DNA from: Pseudoxanthomonas sp. J31
GTDB lineage: Bacteria; Pseudomonadota; Gammaproteobacteria; Xanthomonadales; Xanthomonadaceae
Assembly (NCBI RefSeq): GCF_000510725.1
Contig: NZ_AZNZ01000002.1
Location: 372,001 to 436,000 of the forward strand
Length of the DNA: 64,000 bases
Reading direction: 5' to 3'
Shown: positions 26,019-34,017 of the stretch, piece by piece
Position numbering within the stretch: position 1 is the stretch's first letter
Layout: the number at the start of each line of letters is the position of its first letter
The notes under the pieces: model-generated
Databases searched by the model: none
What the model was told of the DNA's origin: nothing
The model's input: the letters and a program-made list of their open reading frames with translations, nothing else
Position numbers and translations under genes: made by a program

Positions 26019-27401
26019 ATGACCCCTCCGTCCGCCCCTGCCCTCCCCGCCGCCGACCTGGCCACCCTGCAGGCCATGGAGGGCGCGGCCGACGCCCATG
26101 TCGACCTGCTGCTGCCGGACGCCAACGGCGTGCTGCGCGGCAAGCGGGTCCCGGCCTCGGCGCTTGGCAAGGTGTACGCCAATGGCGTGTGCCTGCCGAT
26201 GTCGCTGGTGGCCGCCGACATCCGCGGCAACACCGTGGAGGAAACCGGGCTGGGCTACGACATCGGCGACGAGGACCGGATCTGCCGCCCGATCCCCGGC
26301 AGCTTGCGCCCGGTGCCGTGGTCGCCACGGCCGGCGCTGCAGCTGCTGCTGCAGATGGAGGACGGCAACGGCGGCTGGTTCGAGGCGCATCCGCGGCGGG
26401 TCCTGCAGCGGGTGCTGGAGCGCTTTGCCGCGGCCGGACTGACCCCGGTGCTGGCGGTGGAACTGGAGTTCTACCTGTTCGACCGCCTGCCCGATGCCGA
26501 CGGCCGCCCGCAGCCCACGTCCAACCCCGCCAGCGGGCGCCGCAACGACAGCACCCAGGTCTACTCGATCGACGACCTGGACGAGAACGCCGACTTCATC
26601 CACGCCGTGGCCAGCGCCTGCCGCGCCCAGGGCATCCCCGCCGACACCGCGGTGGCCGAGTACGCGCCGGGCCAGTTCGAGATCAACCTCGGCCACCGCG
26701 CCGACGCCCTGGCCGCCTGCGACGACGCGGTGCTGCTCAAGCGCGTGATCAAGGCCATCGCCCAGCAGCACGGCGCGCTGGCCAGCTTCATGGCCAAGCC
26801 GCTGGCCGGGCAGGCCGGCAGCGGCATGCACCTGCACGTGAGCCTGCTGGACCGCGAGGGCCGCAACGTGTTCGCCTGCACCCCGGATGCGCCGGCTGAT
26901 GCGCTGCGCCACGCCGTGGCCGGACTGCAGGCCAGCGCGCGCGACAACCTGCTGCTGTTCGCGCCGCACGCCAACAGCTACCGCCGCTTCGTCGCCAACG
27001 CCTTCGTCCCGCTCAACGACAGCTGGGGCTTCAACAACCGCACCGTGGCCCTGCGCATCCCGCACAGCGACCCGGCCAACACCCGCATCGAGCACCGCAT
27101 CGCCGGCGCCGACGCCAATCCCTACCTGGTCGCCGCGGCGGTGCTGGCCGGGATCCTGCACGGGCTGGAAACCCGCCAGGATCCGGGCCCGCCGGTGGTC
27201 GGCAACGCCTACGAGCAGTTCGAGGCCGGTCAGCCGCACTGGCGCCAGGCGATCGAGGACTTCCTCGCCAGCGGCTTCGCCGCCGACTGGTACGGCGAAT
27301 CCTTCCGGCACGTCTACGGCCAGCAGAAGCGGCGCGAGATGCTGGATTTCAACACCCTGGTCAGCGACGTCGACTATGCCTGGTACCTGCGCACGGTCTG
27401 A
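26019..27401 (+). CDS. Second gamma-glutamylpolyamine synthetase-like protein (glutamine synthetase family)
   Basis: This is a GS-fold ligase of 460 residues. It has VDLLLPDANGVLRGKRVPA at the N-terminus, VELEFYLFDR, GSGMHLHVSLLD, PHANSYRRF and NRTVALRIP. It is clearly different from the enzyme at 23674, so the pair probably covers different amines (putrescine, cadaverine, diaminopropane or monoamines), as in the multi-copy PauA set of pseudomonads. GAGG seven bases before ATG 26019 supports the start. It is divergent from puuD, and an FAD oxidase follows after 24 bp. Confidence 0.92.
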   Translation: MTPPSAPALPAADLATLQAMEGAADAHVDLLLPDANGVLRGKRVPASALGKVYANGVCLPMSLVAADIRGNTVEETGLGYDIGDEDRICRPIPGSLRPVPWSPRPALQLLLQMEDGNGGWFEAHPRRVLQRVLERFAAAGLTPVLAVELEFYLFDRLPDADGRPQPTSNPASGRRNDSTQVYSIDDLDENADFIHAVASACRAQGIPADTAVAEYAPGQFEINLGHRADALAACDDAVLLKRVIKAIAQQHGALASFMAKPLAGQAGSGMHLHVSLLDREGRNVFACTPDAPADALRHAVAGLQASARDNLLLFAPHANSYRRFVANAFVPLNDSWGFNNRTVALRIPHSDPANTRIEHRIAGADANPYLVAAAVLAGILHGLETRQDPGPPVVGNAYEQFEAGQPHWRQAIEDFLASGFAADWYGESFRHVYGQQKRREMLDFNTLVSDVDYAWYLRTV

Positions 27402-27425
27402 GCCCATGCGCGCCCGGAGCCGCCG

Positions 27426-28703
27426 GTGAACGCGCCCTACCCGCCCAGCTGGTACGCCGCCAGCGCCGCACCCCTGCCGGAACAGCCGGCGCTGGAAGGC
27501 GTGGTCGAGGCCGACGTGTGCATCCTTGGCGCCGGCTACACCGGCCTGACCGCGGCGCTGGAGCTGGCCGAGGCCGGTTACAAGGTGGTGGTGGTCGACG
27601 CGCAGCGGGTCGGCTGGGGCGCCTCCGGGCGCAACGGCGGCCAGGCCATCGTTGGCTACGGCTGCGAGCAGTCCACCCTGGAGCGGTTGCTGGGCCCGGA
27701 GGAGGCGCGGCTGCTGTTCGACCTGTCGCGCGAGGCCATGGAGCGCCTGCGCGGGCGCATCGCCCGCCACGGCATCGCCTGCGACTGGCGCGACGGCCAC
27801 GCCCACGTGCCGATCAAGCCGCGCCAGGAACGCGACCTGCGCGCCGGCCTGGTGGAGATGGCCGAGCGCTACGACTACCCGCTGGAGTGGTGGGACCGCG
27901 CCCGCCTGCGCCAGGAGCTGGCCAGCGACCGTTACCTCGGCGCGGTGTACGACCGCGCCTCCGGGCACCTGCACCCGCTGGAGTACTGCCTGGGCCTGGC
28001 CCGCGCCGCGCTGGCCGCCGGCGTGCGCATCTACGAGCGCTCGCCGGTGGTGCAGCTGGTGCAGGGCCCGAAGCCGGTGCTGCGCACCGCCCGCGGCGAG
28101 GCCCGCGGCGACTTCGCCGTGCTGTGCGGCAACGCCTGGCTGCGGGGTATCGCCCCGCAGCTGGAATCCCGGGTGATGCCGGTGGGCACCTACATCGCCG
28201 CCACCGCACCGCTGGGCGAGGACGGCGCGCGCGCCCTGATCCGCAACGACATGGCGGTGGCCGACGTGAACTGGGCGCTGGACTACTTCCGCCTGTCCCG
28301 CGACCACCGCCTGCTGTTCGGCGGGCGCGCCAGCTATTCCAGCTATCCGCCGCCGAACCTGCGCGGGGTGATGCGGCGGCGCATCCGCAAGGTGTTCCCG
28401 CAGCTGGCCGGGGTGCCGATCGAGTACCTGTGGGGCGGCTACGTGGACATCTCGCTCAACCGCGCCCCGCACTGGGGCCGGCTGGGCAGCAACGTGTACT
28501 TCGCCCAGGGCTTCTCCGGCCACGGCGTGGCCACCACCGGCCTGGCCGGGCGGCTGATCGCCGAGGCCATCGCCGGGCAGTCGCGGCGGCTGGACGCATT
28601 CGCGAAGATCCCGCACGCACCCTTCCCCGGCGGCCGCCTGCTGCGCATGCCGCTGCTGGTGGCGGCCATGGCCTGGTACCGGCTGCGCGACGCGCTGTGG
28701 TAA
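27426..28703 (+). CDS. puuB: Gamma-glutamylputrescine oxidoreductase (FAD), PuuB/OrdL-like
   Basis: This is a DAO-family flavoprotein that oxidises gamma-glutamylputrescine to the aldehyde with release of ammonia and hydrogen peroxide. It has 425 residues from GTG with GGAG upstream. The FAD Rossmann motif VEADVCILGAGYTGLTAALELAEAG is near 26-50. RVGWGASGRNGGQAIVGYG and the C-terminal FAQGFSGHGVATTGLAGRLIAEAI are characteristic. It works in parallel with the SpuC aminotransferase to produce the aldehyde for PuuC. It is co-directional with the synthetase upstream. Confidence 0.93.
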   Translation: MNAPYPPSWYAASAAPLPEQPALEGVVEADVCILGAGYTGLTAALELAEAGYKVVVVDAQRVGWGASGRNGGQAIVGYGCEQSTLERLLGPEEARLLFDLSREAMERLRGRIARHGIACDWRDGHAHVPIKPRQERDLRAGLVEMAERYDYPLEWWDRARLRQELASDRYLGAVYDRASGHLHPLEYCLGLARAALAAGVRIYERSPVVQLVQGPKPVLRTARGEARGDFAVLCGNAWLRGIAPQLESRVMPVGTYIAATAPLGEDGARALIRNDMAVADVNWALDYFRLSRDHRLLFGGRASYSSYPPPNLRGVMRRRIRKVFPQLAGVPIEYLWGGYVDISLNRAPHWGRLGSNVYFAQGFSGHGVATTGLAGRLIAEAIAGQSRRLDAFAKIPHAPFPGGRLLRMPLLVAAMAWYRLRDALW

Positions 28704-28735
28704 GACCCGGGCCCGGGAAAAACGTGACGCACCTC

Positions 28736-28762
28736 TAAAGTCCGCCCCGGCCTGGCCGCTAA
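28736..28762 (+). promoter_or_regulatory. Candidate sigma-28 (FliA) promoter for the REC-REC-GGDEF gene
   Basis: TAAA, 15 bases, then GCCGCTAA matches the flagellar consensus TAAA-N15-GCCGATAA in 11 of 12 fixed positions. It lies 31 bp before the start codon, giving a leader of about 25 bases. Confidence 0.6.
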
Positions 28763-28793
28763 GCACTGGGACGAACCGTGCAATGGCCGGGGC

Positions 28794-30089
28794 ATGCCCG
28801 CGATAGCGCCCAATCCGCCTTCGCCTTCGCCTTCGCTTCCACAGCGTGTCCTGCTGGTGGAGAACTCGCGTGCGTTCGTGCAGGCCGTGGCCCAGGCGAT
28901 CGAACAGCAGCTGGAACTGCCGGTGACGGTGGCCTCGACCCTGGCCGAGGCCCGCGCCGCGCTGGCCGCCCACGACGACTGGTTCCTGGTGCTGACCGGC
29001 CTGGTCCTGGCCGATGGCGACCACGAGGCCGTGGTCGACTGCTTCCTCGGCCGCGAGCTGCCCACCGTCGTGGTCAGCGGCGTGTACGACGAGGAGCTGC
29101 GCGAGCGCCTGCTGCGCCGGCAGATCATCGACTTCGTGCTCAAGAACACCCCCGGCAGCCTGGACTACATCGTCTGGCTGGTGCAGCGGCTGGAGCGCAA
29201 CCGCCGCATCTCGGCCCTGGTGGTGGACGACTCGCCCAGCGCCCGCGCCCATGCCGGCCTGCTGCTGGAACTGTTTGGCTACCGCGTGGTGCAGGCGCCG
29301 GACGGCGACCGCGCCCTGGCCGCGGTGGAGGCCGACCCGACCATCCGCCTGGCGATCGTCGACCAGGAGATGCCGGGCATGCAGGGCATCGAGCTGACCC
29401 GCCGCCTGCGCGCCCTGCGCGCGCGCGACCGCATGGCGGTGATCGGCGTGTCCGGGCGCGACGACCCCGGCCTGGTCGCGCGCTTCCTCAAGAACGGCGC
29501 CAACGACTTCCTGCGCAAGCCGTACTCGCGCGAGGAGTTCTTCTGCCGGGTCTCGCAGAACGTGGACCAGCTGGAGCTGATCGGCAGCCTGCAGGACCTG
29601 GCCACCCGCGACTTCCTCACCGGCCTGCCCAACCGCCGCCACTTCCTCGACCAGGCCGAGCGCCTGGTGCCGCGCATGCGCGACGTGCGCCAGCCGCTGG
29701 CGATGGTCATGCTCGACCTGGACCACTTCAAGCACGTCAACGACACCTGGGGCCACGAGACCGGAGACCGCGCCCTGCGCGCGGTGGCCTCGGCGATCTC
29801 CGCCCATGCCCGGCCGCAGGACCACATCGCCCGCTTCGGCGGCGAGGAGTTCTGCATGCTGCTGCCGGGCCTGGAAGGCCAGGCCCTGCACGACCACCTC
29901 GAGGACCTGCGGCTGCGGGTGGAGGACCTGCGCCTGCCGGTGGAGCACGGCGAGCTGCGCCTGTCGGTGAGCATCGGCGCCTGCAACGCGCGCATCGGCG
30001 ACACCCTGCACAGCCTGCTGGCCGAGGCCGACCGCCGCCTGTACCTGGCCAAGGCCGGCGGCCGCAACCGGGTGGTCGACGCCGGCTGA
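28794..30089 (+). CDS. Diguanylate cyclase with two receiver domains (REC-REC-GGDEF, PleD-like)
   Basis: This protein makes cyclic-di-GMP from two GTP. It has 431 residues. A first REC domain (about 20-135) has lost its phospho-acceptor (VLTGLVL where Asp is expected). A second REC (about 140-260) keeps DD near its start and the Asp in [10 protein letters not shown]. The GGDEF domain (about 275-430) has the active site RFGGEEF and an RPQD I-site exactly five residues before it, so product inhibition is expected. The start is uncertain: no SD is visible. A sigma-28 type promoter upstream suggests expression with flagellar genes. It is transcribed in the same direction as two hemerythrins. Confidence 0.92.
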   Translation: MPAIAPNPPSPSPSLPQRVLLVENSRAFVQAVAQAIEQQLELPVTVASTLAEARAALAAHDDWFLVLTGLVLADGDHEAVVDCFLGRELPTVVVSGVYDEELRERLLRRQIIDFVLKNTPGSLDYIVWLVQRLERNRRISALVVDDSPSARAHAGLLLELFGYRVVQAPDGDRALAAVEADPTIRLAIVDQEMPGMQGIELTRRLRALRARDRMAVIGVSGRDDPGLVARFLKNGANDFLRKPYSREEFFCRVSQNVDQLELIGSLQDLATRDFLTGLPNRRHFLDQAERLVPRMRDVRQPLAMVMLDLDHFKHVNDTWGHETGDRALRAVASAISAHARPQDHIARFGGEEFCMLLPGLEGQALHDHLEDLRLRVEDLRLPVEHGELRLSVSIGACNARIGDTLHSLLAEADRRLYLAKAGGRNRVVDAG

Positions 30090-30103
30090 GCCATCCGCGG
30101 CGG

Positions 30104-30117
30104 TTGATCAGGATCAA
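30104..30117 (+). promoter_or_regulatory. FNR/Anr-type box upstream of hemerythrin 1
   Basis: TTGAT-CAGG-ATCAA is a perfect FNR-family palindrome. A TAGCCT hexamer at 30141-30146 places the box centre at about -42.5, an activating position. The start codon is 67 bp downstream of the box. Confidence 0.65.
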
Positions 30118-30183
30118 GGTCCGCCGCGCGCCCCTGCCCCTAGCCTTCGCCGGTCCATTCGGTCGCCTCAGGGGGGAGGCAGC

Positions 30184-30645
30184 ATGGTCCGGACCATTAC
30201 CTGGCAGGACGAACTCGACACCGGCATCGATGTCATCGACCAGCAGCACCGGCGCATCCTGGCGATGATCAACCAGCTGTCCGAACGCACGCCGCAGCGC
30301 GCCGGCGAGGTGCTCGCCGACCTGGTCGACTACGCGCAATCGCACTTCGCCTTCGAGGAAGAACTGATGGAGGCGGCCGGCTACCCGCTCGCCGACGCCC
30401 ACCGCCGGGTGCACGAGCTGTTCGCGCGCAGGGTGGCGCGCTACCAGGAGCGCCACCAGGCCGGCGAGGACGTGATCGCCGAGCTGCGCGACATGCTCTC
30501 GGTGTGGCTGTTCAACCACATCCGCAACGACGACAAGGCCTACGCCGGACAGGTGCGGCGCTACCTGGACGAGTTCGCGCGCAGCCAGGCCGGCGGCGGC
30601 TGGATCGCCGCGGCGCTCAAGCGCCTGTTCGGCGGGGGCGCTTGA
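30184..30645 (+). CDS. Bacteriohemerythrin 1
   Basis: This is a non-heme di-iron oxygen-binding protein of 153 residues. The ligands fall in the canonical order: [27 protein letters not shown] and [13 protein letters not shown]. The SD GGGAGG is five bases from ATG. A close paralogue follows after 58-70 bp. The role could be oxygen delivery, storage or sensing in microaerobic cells; an FNR-type box upstream supports low-oxygen induction. It follows a cyclic-di-GMP synthase, and hemerythrins are often tied to motility, but the link here is only by position. Confidence 0.94.
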   Translation: MVRTITWQDELDTGIDVIDQQHRRILAMINQLSERTPQRAGEVLADLVDYAQSHFAFEEELMEAAGYPLADAHRRVHELFARRVARYQERHQAGEDVIAELRDMLSVWLFNHIRNDDKAYAGQVRRYLDEFARSQAGGGWIAAALKRLFGGGA

Positions 30646-30655
30646 TCGCGATCAA
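30642..30655 (+). promoter_or_regulatory. FNR/Anr-type box upstream of hemerythrin 2, overlapping the stop of hemerythrin 1
   Basis: TTGAT-CGCG-ATCAA is a perfect, fully symmetrical FNR-family site. TAGCCT at 30678-30683 puts its centre at -41.5, the class II activation position. The TGA stop of hemerythrin 1 is inside the left half-site. Confidence 0.68.
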
Positions 30656-30715
30656 GGCCGGCCGCCGGCCGCGCCCATAGCCTGCGCCCACCATCCACAG
30701 AGAGTGCATGACCGC

Positions 30716-31207
30716 ATGTCCCTGATGATCTGGCAGGACGACCTCGATACCGGCATCGAGGTGATCGACGATCAGCATCGCCGCATCGTGTCGATGATCA
30801 ACCAGCTGCACCAGGCGCAGACCGGGGCCTCGTCCCTGGCCGTGGGCGAGGTGCTGGACGAACTGGTGGACTACACCCTCTCCCACTTCGCCTTCGAGGA
30901 GGAGCTGATGGAGGAAGCCGGCTACCCGTTCTGCGCCGCGCACAAGCGGGTGCACGAGGTGTTCACCAAGCGGGTGGCCGAGTACCGCATGCGCTTCCAG
31001 GCCGGCGAGGACGTGGTCGACGAGCTGAAGGGGATGCTCTCGCGCTGGCTGTTCAACCACATCCGCAACGACGACAAGGCCTACTCCGAGCAGGTGCGCC
31101 GGCACCTGAACCGCTTCGCCCGCGAGCACCAGGAAGGCGGCTGGCTGGCGCGGACCATGGGCCGGCTGTTCCACCGCCACGGCCACAGCAGCCACGCCCG
31201 CCACTGA
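30716..31207 (+). CDS. Bacteriohemerythrin 2
   Basis: This is a second di-iron hemerythrin of about 163 residues, closely similar to the first: [40 protein letters not shown] and [13 protein letters not shown] all align. It differs by a five-residue insertion after the first helix (TGASS) and a His-rich C-terminus ([11 protein letters not shown]) that might bind extra metal. ATG 30716 is preferred to a GTG at 30704, but SD support is weak for both. It has its own FNR-type promoter, so the pair are separate units that share regulation. Confidence 0.93.
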   Translation: MSLMIWQDDLDTGIEVIDDQHRRIVSMINQLHQAQTGASSLAVGEVLDELVDYTLSHFAFEEELMEEAGYPFCAAHKRVHEVFTKRVAEYRMRFQAGEDVVDELKGMLSRWLFNHIRNDDKAYSEQVRRHLNRFAREHQEGGWLARTMGRLFHRHGHSSHARH

Positions 31208-31243
31208 GCCGGGCGCGCCGGCGCGCGGGCAGCGCCGGCGCGC

Positions 31244-32506
31244 TCAGTCCACCGGCTGGCGCGGCACCAGCAGCAGCGCCAGCAGGGTCAGCGCGGCCAT
31301 GCCGGCCAGGTAGGCGCCGACCGCGCCGATGCCGTGGCTGGCAGCCAGCCGCGTGGCGATGTACGGGGCCGGCGACGCACCCAGGATCCCGGCCAGGTTG
31401 AACGCCAGCGAAGCGCCGGTGTAGCGCACCGGGGTCGGGAACATCTCGGCCAGGATGGTGCCGCAGGGACCGTAGGTCAGTCCCATCAGCCCCAGGCCCA
31501 CGCACAGGAACAGCAACACCTGCCAGGCGCTGCCGGCCTCGAACAGCGGCTTGAACAGCAGGCCGAACAGGATGATGCCGACGGTGGCCAGGATCATCGC
31601 CCGGCGCCGGCCGAAGCGGTCGGCGTACACCGCCGACAGCGGGATGGTCGCGGCGAAGCACAGCACGCCGGCCATCTGCAGCAGCAGGAACTGCTCGCGC
31701 CCGTAGCCCAGGCCGGAGGTGCCCCAGCTCAGCGCGAACACCGTCATCAGGTAGAACAGGACGAAGGTCGCCATCAGGGCCAGGGTGCCCACCACCAGGG
31801 TGCCGGGGTGGCGCAGCAGCACCGTGGCCATCGGCAGGCGCTCGCGCTCCTCGCGCTCCAGGGTCTTCCGGAACGCCGGGGTTTCGGTGATGCGCAGCCG
31901 TACCCACAGGCCCACCAGCACCAGCGCGGCGCTGGCCAGGAACGGCACGCGCCAGCCCCAGGCCATGAACTGGCCCTCGTCCAGGAAGTGCGCCAGCCCC
32001 AGGAACACCCCGGTCGAGCACAGGAAGCCCAGCGGCGCGCCCAGCTGCGGGAACATGCCGTACCAGGCACGCTTGCCCGGTGGCGCGTTCTCGGTGGCCA
32101 GCAGCACCGCCCCGCCCCATTCGCCGCCCAGGCCCAGGCCCTGGCCGAAGCGGCACAGCGCCAGCAACGCCGGCGCCAGCACCCCGACCTGGGCATAGGT
32201 CGGCAGCAGGCCGATCACCACGGTGGAGATGCCCATGGTCAGCAGCGCCGCCACCAGGGTCGCCTTGCGCCCGATGCGGTCGCCGTAGTGGCCGAACACC
32301 GCCGAGCCCAGCGGCCGCGCCAGGAAGGCCAGGGCGAAGGTCGCCAGCGACTGCAGGGTGGCCGCGGTCGGCTCCGAGGCCGGGAAGAACAGCTTCGGGA
32401 ACACCAGCACCGCGGCGGTGGCGTAGATGTAGAAATCGAAGAACTCGATCGTCGTACCGATGAGGCTTGCGAACAGGATGCGACGTGGCGAGGCGGGTGC
32501 ACTCAT
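31244..32506 (-). CDS. MFS transporter of the metabolite:proton symporter (ProP/ShiA-like) family
   Basis: This is a twelve-helix permease of 420 residues. MHS family marks are plain: the opening RRILFASLIGTTIEFFDFYIYATAAVLVFPKLFF, the loop 2-3 motif GHYGDRIGRKATL, and GLGLGGEWGGAVLLATENAPPGKRAWYGMFPQLGAPLGF. Substrates of this family are organic acids, proline, betaine or shikimate; none can be chosen from sequence. The frame is open far upstream but only as shadow of the adaptor gene; MSAPASPRR is the family start. It is divergent from the RND adaptor. Confidence 0.93.
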   Translation of the reverse strand: MSAPASPRRILFASLIGTTIEFFDFYIYATAAVLVFPKLFFPASEPTAATLQSLATFALAFLARPLGSAVFGHYGDRIGRKATLVAALLTMGISTVVIGLLPTYAQVGVLAPALLALCRFGQGLGLGGEWGGAVLLATENAPPGKRAWYGMFPQLGAPLGFLCSTGVFLGLAHFLDEGQFMAWGWRVPFLASAALVLVGLWVRLRITETPAFRKTLEREERERLPMATVLLRHPGTLVVGTLALMATFVLFYLMTVFALSWGTSGLGYGREQFLLLQMAGVLCFAATIPLSAVYADRFGRRRAMILATVGIILFGLLFKPLFEAGSAWQVLLFLCVGLGLMGLTYGPCGTILAEMFPTPVRYTGASLAFNLAGILGASPAPYIATRLAASHGIGAVGAYLAGMAALTLLALLLVPRQPVD

Positions 32507-32738
32507 CGGCAGTCTGCAAGGCATTGGAACGGGCGGCCGATTATGGCCCAGGATCCGGCCGGGCCCGGCAGCCGTTGCGCCGGCAACCGGCCTGCGGCCA
32601 GATTCGCGCTTTCCCTGCCGCCGCCGTCCCCCGCCGTGGCGCCGGCAATGCCGCATCTCATCGCAAGGACCGGGGCCGCCCGCGCGGCCGCCCCGTCGCG
32701 ACCCGTCCCCCGTACGACCTGAAGCAATGGAACCCCAC

Positions 32739-33935
32739 ATGAGTGCCAGCAAGCCGCAACGCGCCGGGCGCCCGCCATCCACCGGCCGCCGCATGACCCT
32801 GATGCTGATCCTGTTCGTCGTCGTGTTCGGCGGCGTGTTCGGGCTGTGGTTCGCGTCGCAGCGCGCGCTCAACAGCTTCTTCGACAACATGCCGCAGCCG
32901 CCGGTGGAGGTCAGCACCTTCGAGGCGCGCGCCGAGACCTGGAGCGACACCGCCGAGGCGGTGGGCACCCTGGTCGCCGACAACGGCACCCAGGTCACCA
33001 CCGAGGCCGGCGGCGTGGTCCAGCGCATCGCCTTCGAGTCCGGCCAGCGGGTGCGCAAGGGCGACCTGCTGGTGCAGCTGAACACCGCCAACGAGCTGGC
33101 CCAGCTCAACGCACTGGAGGCGGCCGCCGAGCTGGCCGCCACCCAGCGCGACCGCTGGCGCGAGCTGGGGGCGCAGAAGCTGGTGTCGCAGGCCGAGGTC
33201 GACGAGCGCGTCTCCGACGCCGCCCAGACCCACGCCCAGGCCGAGGCGCAGCGCGCCCTGATCGCGCAGAAGACCATCCGCGCGCCGTTCGACGGGGTGC
33301 TGGGCATCCGCCGGATCAACATGGGCCAGTACCTGAACCCGGGCGACCCGATCGTGGCCCTGCAGGCGCTGGACCCGATCCACGTCGACTTCACCCTGCC
33401 CGAGCAGCGCCTGAACCAGGTGGTGGTCGGCAGCAAGGTGCAGGTGAGCGTGGATGCCCTGCCCGAGCAGGCGTTCGAGGCCGAGATCACCGCGGTGGAG
33501 CCGGCTGTGGAGACCAACACCCGCAACTTCGGCGTGCGCGCCACCCTGGCCAACCCGGACGGGGTGCTGCGCCCGGGTACCTTCGCCCGGGTGCGCTTCG
33601 ACCTCGGCCAGCCGCGCCAGGTCGTGGTGGTGCCGCAGACCGCGGTCAGCTTCAACCCATACGGCAACTCGGTCTACGTGCTGGTCGATGCCCCGGACGA
33701 GGTGAAGAACGCCGAGGCCCAGGAAGGCCAGCAGGCACCGCAGCACGTGGTCAGGCAGCGCTTCGTGACCACCGGCCCGACCCGCGGCGACCTGGTCGGC
33801 ATCACCGACGGCCTCGAGCCCGGCGAGGTGGTGGTCAGCAGCGGCCTGCTGCGCCTGCGCAACGACGCCCCGGTGCTCATCAACAACACGGTGACCCCGC
33901 AGGCCGACCCCGACCCGCGTCCCGAGAACCGCTGA
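32739..33935 (+). CDS. RND efflux periplasmic adaptor (membrane fusion protein)
   Basis: This protein links an inner-membrane RND pump to an outer-membrane channel. It has 398 residues with one N-terminal anchor helix (MTLMLILFVVVFGGVFGLWF) and no lipobox. Two lipoyl half-motifs, GGVVQRIAFESGQRVRKGDLLVQLN and IRAPFDGVLGIRRINMGQYLNPGDPIVAL, flank an alpha-hairpin (about 115-165). Beta-barrel and membrane-proximal domains follow. The start at 32739 has GGAA six bases upstream. The pump follows after 82 bp; no outer-membrane channel gene is nearby, so a shared channel is expected. 32507-32738 upstream holds no gene. Confidence 0.94.
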   Translation: MSASKPQRAGRPPSTGRRMTLMLILFVVVFGGVFGLWFASQRALNSFFDNMPQPPVEVSTFEARAETWSDTAEAVGTLVADNGTQVTTEAGGVVQRIAFESGQRVRKGDLLVQLNTANELAQLNALEAAAELAATQRDRWRELGAQKLVSQAEVDERVSDAAQTHAQAEAQRALIAQKTIRAPFDGVLGIRRINMGQYLNPGDPIVALQALDPIHVDFTLPEQRLNQVVVGSKVQVSVDALPEQAFEAEITAVEPAVETNTRNFGVRATLANPDGVLRPGTFARVRFDLGQPRQVVVVPQTAVSFNPYGNSVYVLVDAPDEVKNAEAQEGQQAPQHVVRQRFVTTGPTRGDLVGITDGLEPGEVVVSSGLLRLRNDAPVLINNTVTPQADPDPRPENR

Positions 33936-34017
33936 CCGGCGGCAACGCCGCCGCTCCCGGCCGCTGCCCGCGCGGCGCCCACCACCCCGGCCGCCCCCGC
34001 GGCCGGAGGAGGACACG

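Noticed and set aside
28706-28717. CCCGGGCCCGGG after puuB as a terminator
   Set aside because: Self-complementary but leaves no loop; can only form short stems, and an A-run rather than a T-run follows.
25881-30011. A minus-strand open frame of about 1370 codons opposite the synthetase, oxidase and cyclase genes
   Set aside because: Same shadow composition; the plus strand has three well-defined enzymes.
32507-32738. GCCGATTATG near 32530 as a third sigma-28 promoter
   Set aside because: No TAAA-like element at 15 bases, and the downstream gene is an efflux adaptor.
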